DNA of 64,000 bases, taken from contig JACGWO010000005.1 of the NCBI GenBank assembly GCA_034509735.1, forward strand, positions 17,783,264 to 17,847,263. The letters are read 5' to 3'. A program made the translations under genes and the position numbers. Source of the DNA: Sesamum alatum (Eukaryota; Streptophyta; Magnoliopsida; Lamiales; Pedaliaceae). The notes below the pieces were generated by a model, which was not told where the DNA came from, did no database searches, and worked only from the letters and a program-made list of their open reading frames with translations. How positions within the stretch are numbered: the stretch's first letter is position 1; every line of letters begins with the position of its first letter. This document shows, piece after piece, positions 56,829-64,000 of this stretch.

Positions 56829-57691
56829 TGTTAGAATAGGTGACCAGAAAGCCAATAGATTTGGCATCTTGTAACCTATTTGACAACTTGATGTAATATA
56901 ATATTATGTAAGAATAAAATGAGTATTTGTTACTTTGGTATTCTCTTTGTTGCGCTCATTTTCCATATGCTAAAATGGTGTTTTACATATATCGCAACAA
57001 AGCCCACAGACCACGATTAACAACTCATGCAGTTGGGCCACGCATTGGATGGTGGTCATGACATCAACTGATTAAAAGTTGGGTCTGAAACGTTCCAAGT
57101 CGAGGACCTCGAGACAGGGCATCGAGAGTCCTATGGAGACTTGCATCAAGAGTCGTGTTCATTTGATGAGTGTCGTGTTTCATCAACGATAGGCGTGGGA
57201 CGCCTACACGATCTTGATAGGTTGGTCGACTGGGGTCGAGCCGACTGGACTGACTCGCGGGGATCATCATATGGAAGCCTTGGAGGCTTGGTCGGTATGA
57301 TTGGATTTTTCCAGTTCCGATAGTACGGGAGTAGTCCTCAAACTTGAGGAACCATGGCAGTCACGTGCACAGGACGGCTGTATCTTGGATCTGGCGAGAG
57401 GTGATCATTCTGTAAGATGATCATTATAAGCCTTGTCCATTGCAGTCAGAATGTGTAGCAAGGACGGTGGGTTCCAAGAAGAGGATCCATCCCTTGTCAG
57501 TATATGATAGAGGTATCTCCTATGCACTCGGAGACATGTTCATGCTGTTTAAAGCTGTGGCCACAGTGGTTGGTCGAACAGGGAATGGTTTCCTGTGTCG
57601 ACACAATGAGGCATGCGTAGTCTCGAGTATTAAGCATAGATTCCTAGTCAAGGATCCAAACCGATGCTTAATTCCATACCCTAGACTAAGC
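56829..57691 (+). repeat. 5' LTR of element I (first 860 bp only)
   Basis: It starts TGTTAGAATAGGTGACC and follows LTR K closely. At about 57691 it jumps into leader sequence, so the rest of the LTR, the primer site and the GC-rich block are all deleted. Confidence 0.85.
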
Positions 57692-59091
57692 CCTTTTTCG
57701 ATATTTTCTGAAAAATTAGATTTTCTGGGTTTTCGCACATTATTCTGAAAATGAATTAATTTTTCATATTTGATTTTTGAATTACTAGATTTTTTTTAGA
57801 TCAAATTTGCTTAATTAATTTGGGATTAATACATGCATTGGATGCATTATATGTAATGTCTATTAAATTTGAAATTTGAACTTTTCATATTATTTATATA
57901 TTTGTACCTTGTGATGTTGGACATCACTTGGATATTTTGAATATCCATGGTTTAAGCATGATGATTGGGAATAATTGTGTTGTGCGTTGATGGAGTCAAC
58001 ATAGGATGATCACAGATAGCCCTAGACCTTGTGTATGGATGTATGTATGTTATTTATATTTCTGTTGGGTGGGGCCTACATGCCTCTTGTTTTAGGACTA
58101 TCATCTCCCGTGTTTCAGCCTCATGATGTTAAGGCTTGTTATTTATTTCCCATGTATTACTTTCATTTGTAATGCGAGTAGATAGGTTTGGTGAGATTTT
58201 ACTTTTTGACAAGCCCATTGAGTCGGAGACCCATGGTGGAACATCAAGGCGTGAAACAGAAGAGTCACAAGACCTATTGGAATGACAATGAGTATATTAT
58301 TTTGTAATAATAGAGGACCACCCTAAATAGACCATAGACTCACTGCGGGCTCAGTGGGTCGCATAGGTTGGGCTTGTGATCATTCTAACAGGGGTATGTT
58401 ATGTTTTCTGCATGCGGCGTATTTATTTAAATCGCTTTAAATATTGAATATTTATGCATGCTAAAACATTCAATGTGATGAGGTCTCAGTCATTTAACAA
58501 ACTCTCATTTGGTTAGACCAAATTAAATATTAGGCCCAGAACGGACTTGGATCAAAATGGTATTTTGATCTGTCCGAGCCTTCCATCCACAACAATGTGG
58601 TGAGGAAGATACCACTATCCAAGTATGGTCTCACGAGTCGTGGCACACTTGGACTAGGGGAAAGCTGCACCATTGTTGTGAACAAAGAGATTGCACTCGA
58701 TATTTCCCTGTCTCACGAGTCGTGGGGGGCGACAGTTTGAGGCATGATTTGGTTGATGGGTTGGGCCCAACACTGAGTAACATGGTTCGCTTGGAGTTCT
58801 CGGAACCATGCGAATAGGTGAGGCAAAATATCTTGGGAATTTCATGGAATGAGAATGATATTGGATATCTCCCACGAGTCTTCTTCATGTTCATCGTAAA
58901 AAACGGGGCATGGAGATTACGCTTGTGGATCCCAAGCCCACTAGGAAATAGTTTTCGAAAACTCCATTCGAGAGTGGTGGACTTTCATATAAATAGTGGG
59001 AGGGTTAAAGACTAAAAGACCATGTCTTCAACTTGAATAATAATATTACCATCATCTGCTAATTTCTGCTTGACACTTTATAAATGTAGAT
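57692..59091 (+). other. Leader of element I
   Basis: Non-coding, matching E (5098-6250 and 32778-32948). It includes the paired motif TCTCACGAGTCGTGG at about 58629 and 58711. It also shows the stretch of about 85 bp (about 58835-58918) that is missing where element D sits in E. Confidence 0.8.
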
Positions 59092-59900
59092 ATGTCTAAG
59101 AATCCATTGACCACGATACTTGAGACTAATAAGTCTAGTGGAACGAACTACTTGGACTAGCTGAGAAACCTGAGGATTGTCCTCGGTTTTGAGAACCAAG
59201 GCTATGTCTTGGACGAGCCGCCGCCGAGTAACTTACTGGAAGGGTCCACGCCAGAAGAACGTTTGACGTTCGAGAAATGGCATGAGGACAACCAAAAAGT
59301 ACGCAGTATCATATTGGCTTTGATGTCTAACGACATCCATAAGCAATATGAGAGGTTGGACAATGTCTCCGCCATAATGCTCCGCATGAACGAGGTTTAT
59401 GCGGTTCCGGATAGGCATATTAGATATGGCGCCACAAAAGCATTGAAGGATCGTCTGTACAGAGTCATGGGGTTCAGATGCTCTCCCTAGTGGAGAAACT
59501 CGAGGACCTTAAAGTTGGGCTTAACAATGACACGTACATTGACGTGGGCCTCCAGTCGCTTCCTCCGTCCTATGACCCGTTTGTTGTAAACTACAACATG
59601 AACGTAGTTGAGAAGTCTATTCATGAGTTGATCAACATGCTGGTACAATACAAGACCATGACCCACAAGTCGGTACCGACGGTATTGATAGGAGAGGTTT
59701 CGACCTCCAAGGCGAATGGCAAGAGGGCAGGACGCTGGAAGAGGAAGAAGGAAAAAGGGAAAACGGTTGCGGCCCTTGCTCGCGCTCCCGGCGCCCTTGC
59801 TGCCCCGGTGGGAATGGGCAAAGGGAAAGGGAAGGCCCGTGGTTCTCAGCGGTCCAAGGCAAATGATGTCTGCATACATTGCCAAGGAAAGGGGCATTAG
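59092..59900 (+). pseudogene. gag of element I
   Basis: It starts ATGTCTAAGAATCC with ILETNK and GTNYLD; a TAG follows where Trp is expected. The frame continues through ENQGYVLDEPPPSN, FEKWHEDNQKV and AIMLRMNEVYAVPDRHIRY to about 59440. There a deletion shifts the frame, and 59478-59900 continues (MLSLVEKLEDLKVGL, VNYNMNVVEKSIHELINML, a basic RKKEKGK linker). The zinc knuckle CIHCQGKGH is cut by TAG, and its last Cys is Trp. UBN2-type Copia gag, best view of the gag N-terminus in the window. Confidence 0.88.
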
Positions 59901-60380
59901 AAGAGGGAGTGGCCACAACTCCTCTCTAATCCAGGTATGTTTGTGTTCAACGATATAATGGATTATGACTGCGGAACACAAACGAAAATATGATAATCAA
60001 GATAATGAACAGATTTGGCACGTGAGGTTTGGTTATATTTTTAAAGATAGGATAAGAAGGTTGCTGGACTCAAAAAGTCTAGAAATAAACGATTTGGACA
60101 ACCTACAGACCTGCCAATCCTATCTGAAGGGAAAGATGATCAAGAAACCATTTGTTGGACAAAATATGGTAGCCAACGGTCTGTTGGAGTTAATCCATAC
60201 GGACGTCTGTGGCCCACTAAATACTTAGACTAGAGGTGGATACTCGTACTTCATAACCTTTATCGATGATCACTCGCGGTATGGTTATGTTTACCTGATG
60301 AGGTACAAGTCTGAAGCCTTTGGAAGGTTTAAGGAATATAGACTTGAAGTAGAGAACCAAACCGGTCGAAAGATCAAAGC
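59901..60380 (+). pseudogene. Pre-integrase and integrase start of element I
   Basis: After the gag end the sequence jumps, losing protease. 59965-60228 has the HHCC domain with changes (IWHVRFGYIF, where the second His is Tyr; CQSYLKGK, where the second Cys is Tyr) and HTDVCGPLNT. A TAG stops it, then GYSYFITFIDDHSRYGYVYL and YRLEVENQTGRKIKA continue in frame. The homology ends at 60380, just before the second catalytic Asp, at an inverted junction with element J. Confidence 0.85.
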
Positions 60381-60399
60381 CCCTATGGCCTCAAGCCAC
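60381..60399 (-). pseudogene. Short piece of element J RT left of solo LTR K
   Basis: CCTATGGCCTCAAGCCAC is the reverse complement of RT sequence coding WLEAM, continuing element J from 62605 once LTR K and one GCCAC copy are removed. Confidence 0.8.
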
Positions 60400-62600
60400 T
60401 GTTAGAATAGGTGACCAGAAAGCCAATGGGTTTGGGGATTTGTAACCTATCTGACAACTTGATGTAAATGTAATATTATTATGTGATGAATAAGATGAGT
60501 ATTCGTCACCAATGGTACCTTCTTTGTTGCGCTCATCTTACATTTGTTAAAACGGTGTTTTACTTATATCGCAACAAAGCCCACAGACCATGGATAACAA
60601 CTCGTGCAGTTGGGCCACGCATTGGATGGTGGTCATGAAACCAACTGATTAAGAGTTGGGTCTGAGACGTTCCAAGTCGAGGTCCTCGAGACAGGGCATC
60701 GAGAGTCCTATTGAGACTTGCGTCAAGAGTCGTGTTCATTGGATGAGTGCCGTGTTTCATCGGCGACAAGCGTGGGACGCTTACACGATCTTGATGGGTT
60801 GGTCGACTGGGGTCGAGCCGACTTGACTGACTCGCGGGGATCATCATATGGAAGCCTTGGAGGCTTGGTCGGTATGATTGGTTTTTCCCGGTTCCGATAG
60901 TACGGGAGTAATCCTCAGACTTGAGGGATCATGGCAGTCGCGTGCACAGGACGGCTGTATCTTGGATCTGGCGAGAGGTAATCATTCTGTAAGATGATTA
61001 TCATAAGCCTTATCCAGTGCAGTCAGAATGTGTAGCGAGGACGGTGGATTCCAAGAAGAGGATCCGTCCCCTAGCAGTATGTGACAGAGGTATCTCCTAT
61101 GCACTCGGAGACACGTTCATGCTGTTTGAAGCTATGGCCACAGTGGTTGGTCGAACAGGGAATGGTTTCCTGTGTCGACGCAATGAAGCATACGTGGTCT
61201 CGAGTATTAAGCATAGATGCCTAGTCAAGGATGGGAACCGACGCCCAATTTCATACCCTAGACTAAGGCCGGGAGACGGTAGACGGAAGGATCGTACCCG
61301 TACGGAATCGGCGCCTAAATGTTCACGCCAATTCACCTAGTCTCTAGTGCCATGGACCGTTGCTAGACGGCCACCCATGGTAACGGGCCCTTGTGGGACA
61401 CGGGCCCAAGTCTAGCTGAGGGTGAACCTAAAGGGTCACACACAAATCACCGAGGAGGTTGAGAGATCGACTTGGAGTCAATCTCGAAGGATAAAATAAG
61501 TAATTGGATTACTTAAGGGAAAGTTCATTGGATGGACGGGCCGATATTGTATCGGGCTTTCATTTAATCGGTAAATTGGATTTTCGATTAAATATGGAAA
61601 GTTGAGATGTTGAGACGTTGGATCTTTTAATTGGATTAAAAGATCAACGGGAATAATTTAAGTGGACATTAAATTGGATTTAATATTGGGTTCGTCGCAA
61701 TTGGATTACGATAAAACCCAGTCCGTTAAATTATACCCGAGAGGAGCAATGATTCCTAATTTGGAATGGGAAGAAGTTGGGCTTCTTTCCTTAATTAAAC
61801 ATGGCCGACACGCTCCCTTGGAGGAAGCAAAATCCGCCATGTTTCATGCTAGGTGGTATGTTGACTTATCTCTTTTGGAAAGAGACAAATAAACTCCAAT
61901 CAAGCTCTTCCCTTTTGGTATGATTTGATCATACCATAAATTTTGGTAGGCTTGATTGAAGAATTGATGGTGATTGATTGGAATGAATCTAGACATCCTT
62001 GGATGAACCTAGACACATTCCAATAATCACATTAATTATGTATATATATTAGAATATACAACACCAAGCATAAGTGATTCATTATTCATCTTTTTCTAGG
62101 AAAAAGAGAAGACAAAAATCCTCTCCTCTCTCTCAATTTTCGTGCTCTCTCCCTCTCTTACACTTGTGTTCTTCACTTGATTTTGAATCAAGAAGAAGAC
62201 CAAAGTAAGTTTAAGAGAACACTAATTCATAGTGTTCTTCTCTTAAACCGATTCCTTCCTAAACCCGTTCTTTTCTAGCAAGAAGAACGTGTGTTTCTTC
62301 CGGTGTGGTGTGGATCACCTTTGGAGAATCCATACGTTTTGATTTCGTGAGCATTCCAGAGAAGGAACAACGGTAGTAGCTGGGAGCATACGCTAAACAA
62401 TCAAAGGTAACGGTTTATTACGCTTTGATTATGTTTAAATATATGTTTTCAATATTTACACATCCTACATCGAACGCCCGGTTGAGCACCCAAGGGTACA
62501 CCCCTTGGGATTCGCGTATTTTGAATTTGATTTAAATTTACGCACTTTCCACGCTTTCTCGCTTCGGCTCGCGCTCCCGGGCGGATCCGCTTGTCCTTCA
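60400..62600 (+). mobile_element. Solo LTR K with target duplication GCCAC
   Basis: 2201 bp, from TGTTAGAATAGG to TTGTCCTTCA, flanked by GCCAC on both sides (60395-60399 and 62601-62605). It is the most complete E-type LTR here and a good reference: TATA-like run at about 62039-62050, CT-rich stretch at 62120-62160, stem-loop at 62209-62248. It interrupts the RT of element J. It is in plus orientation while J is minus. Confidence 0.95.
62209..62248 (+). other. Conserved LTR stem-loop (K copy)
   Basis: Outer arms GTTTAAGAG and CTCTTAAAC, inner arms AACACTA and TAGTGTT, loop ATTCA. It is the cleanest copy of the fold found in every LTR subfamily here. Confidence 0.7.
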
Positions 62601-63515
62601 GCCACTTGTCCGAATCGATGTCCGACATCGCTTCTCCATACATCTTCGGATCATTATCCAACTGACCGGTCAGGCCCAGAAATCCATACCTATCAGGTGC
62701 ATGGGATACTCTGGCCGACCTACGGAGGACTGGAACAATATCAGTGGGAACTTCTAGCTCAGATGTCATTGCCGCCTCATGGGGTACCTCACTTGATTCC
62801 TCAAGTAGTACCTCATCGCGTCGACTATCCGATGGAAAACCTTTTTCCAAAAACACTGCGTTTCGCGAGACAAAAACCTTTTGCTCGGAGGGATCATAGA
62901 AATAATACCCCGCAGTTTCTTTTGGATAGCCGATGAACCTGCATAAACTAGACCTCGGGTCCAGTTTATCTCCCACTAATCTCTTGACATATGCGGGGCA
63001 ACCCCACACTTTCAAGTATTTGTAGGAGGCAGGCTTGCCATGCCATATCTCATATGGCGTCTGGGATACCTTTTTAGATGACGCCAAGTTCAAAACTTTG
63101 GCCGCCGTCTCAAGAGCGTATCCCCAGAAGGAAAGGGGTAGTTCGGTAAAACTCATCATGGATCGAACCATGTCCAACAAGGTCCAATTCCTCCTTTCAG
63201 ACACACCATTAAGCTGCGGTGTTCTAGGAGGGATCCACTGAGAGAGAATCCCATTCTCTTTTAGATAATCAGTAAACTCACCACTCAAATACTGTCCACC
63301 TCGGTCCGACCGAAGGGCTTTGATCTTTCGACCGGTTTGGTTCTCTACTTCAAGTCTGTATTCTTTAAACCTTCCAAAGGCTTCAGACTTGTACCTCATC
63401 AGGTAAACATAACCATACCGTGAGTGATCATCGGTGAAGTACGAGTACCCACCTCTAGCCTGAGTATTTAGTGGACCACAGACATCTGTATGGATCATCC
63501 AACAAACCACTGGCT
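62601..63515 (-). pseudogene. Integrase and RT start of element J
   Basis: Open from about 63510 with D9 (HTDVCGP), D69 (RSDRGG) and E105 (NGVSERR), the D-x35-E core intact, then VWGCPAYVKRL, YYFYDPSEQKVFVSRNA and the RT start YGFLGLTGQLDNDPK to SDKWL. Three residues (ITF) are missing in-frame before TDDHSRYG. The frame is shifted by two bases relative to the pre-integrase domain near 63500. The frame runs on into LTR K, so its last 40 or so residues are not pol. Confidence 0.88.
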
Positions 63516-64000
63516 AGCGTACTTTGCCCAACAAAGGGTTTCTTGGTCATCTTTCCCTTTAGACAGGATTCGCAGGTCGGTAGGTTGTCCAAATCGTCTA
63601 TTTCTAGACTCTTTGAGTCCACCAACCTTCTTACCCTATTTTTAGAGATATGACCTAACCTCGCATGCCATATCTGTGTGTTATTATGATCATCACGTTT
63701 TCGTTTGTGTTCTGCAGTCATAATCCAATTAGACTGTTGAAGTATGTACAGACCGTTGACCAATGTACCAAGCAGATGAGAAGTACCATCTTTGATAATG
63801 AAAAAACCGTTTTTATTGATGGTAAATTCATATCCCTCCTTATCAAGGACCGGGATGGAAACAATGTTTTTAATCATGCTAGGTACATAGAAACAGTCGT
63901 TCAGTACAATCCTAACATGACTACTAATGGCTAACTCTAGTGATCCTAAGGCCTCCGCAGCAACGGCCTTGCCATCGCCTAGCCTCAGGATCATCTCATC
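63455..64000 (-). pseudogene. Protease C-term and pre-integrase domain of element J
   Basis: Open from the window edge: MILRLGDGKAV and FYVPSMIKNIVSI (end of Copia protease), HLLGTLVNGLYIL, then the zinc domain IWHARLGHISKNR with CESCLKGKM. It continues beyond the window; element J is therefore incomplete here. A two-base loss after SGLLD breaks the link to integrase. Confidence 0.88.

Noticed and set aside
1..64000. tRNA, rRNA, CRISPR or prokaryotic operon features
   Set aside because: None seen. The only tRNA-like matches are 12-13-base primer-binding sites of retrotransposons.

Overview
This is a stretch of plant nuclear genome, probably a eudicot (inference from AT-rich intergenic DNA, TNT1-like Ty1/Copia elements, intron-bearing hAT remains and tRNA-iMet primer sites). 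It is almost entirely repeats. I found no intact cellular gene, no structural RNA gene, no CRISPR and nothing prokaryotic. Most of the window comes from one large-LTR Ty1/Copia group. Its LTRs are about 1.9-2.3 kb, begin TGTTAGAATAGGTGACC and fall into at least five subfamilies. A long non-coding leader of about 1.7-2.9 kb lies between the primer-binding site and gag.

Layout. 1-2738: element A (minus), part of its 3' LTR and a decayed pol. 2739-33023: a four-level nest. Element E (plus) is split by D (minus, 6251-32777); D's 5' LTR is split by C (minus, 10034-30842); C's leader is split by B (minus, 17033-27532). B has a perfect ACACA target duplication and C a near-perfect GAAGC/AAAGC one. 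B is the best preserved: gag, protease, integrase, reverse transcriptase and RNase H are all recognisable, but broken by frameshifts and a nonsense codon. 33024-40577: an LTR fragment (L), LTR F1 (minus) with a solo LTR G inside it (duplication CCTTT), a Ty3/Gypsy protease-RT fragment, then LTR F2 (plus), which carries a roughly 600-bp-arm inverted duplication.

40578-42870: a decayed hAT transposase gene with recognisable introns and an Asp-rich tail. 42871-45156: mostly unassignable, with a very old LTR relic at 44330-45050. 45157-50242: element H (plus), a complete 5.1-kb Copia of a different lineage with 316-bp LTRs, duplication GAGGG, one gag-pol frame broken by stops and a mutated integrase. 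50243-56828: AT-rich DNA with the last three exons of an alpha/beta-hydrolase gene (minus), several MITE-like inverted-repeat elements, a 200-bp direct repeat and a pogo/Tigger-type transposase fragment. 56829-64000: element I (plus, deleted) joined in inverted orientation to element J (minus, running off the window); J is split by solo LTR K (duplication GCCAC).

How it works together: in the big Copia group each LTR would supply promoter and polyadenylation signals, tRNA-iMet would prime at TGGTATCAGAGC, and gag-pol would be read as one polyprotein. No copy here looks able to make an intact polyprotein. The less expected signals are non-coding: CpG-dense hairpin-rich blocks in the leaders, a stem-loop in the LTRs that keeps its fold while its sequence changes between subfamilies, and a paired CACGANTCGTG motif in every leader.
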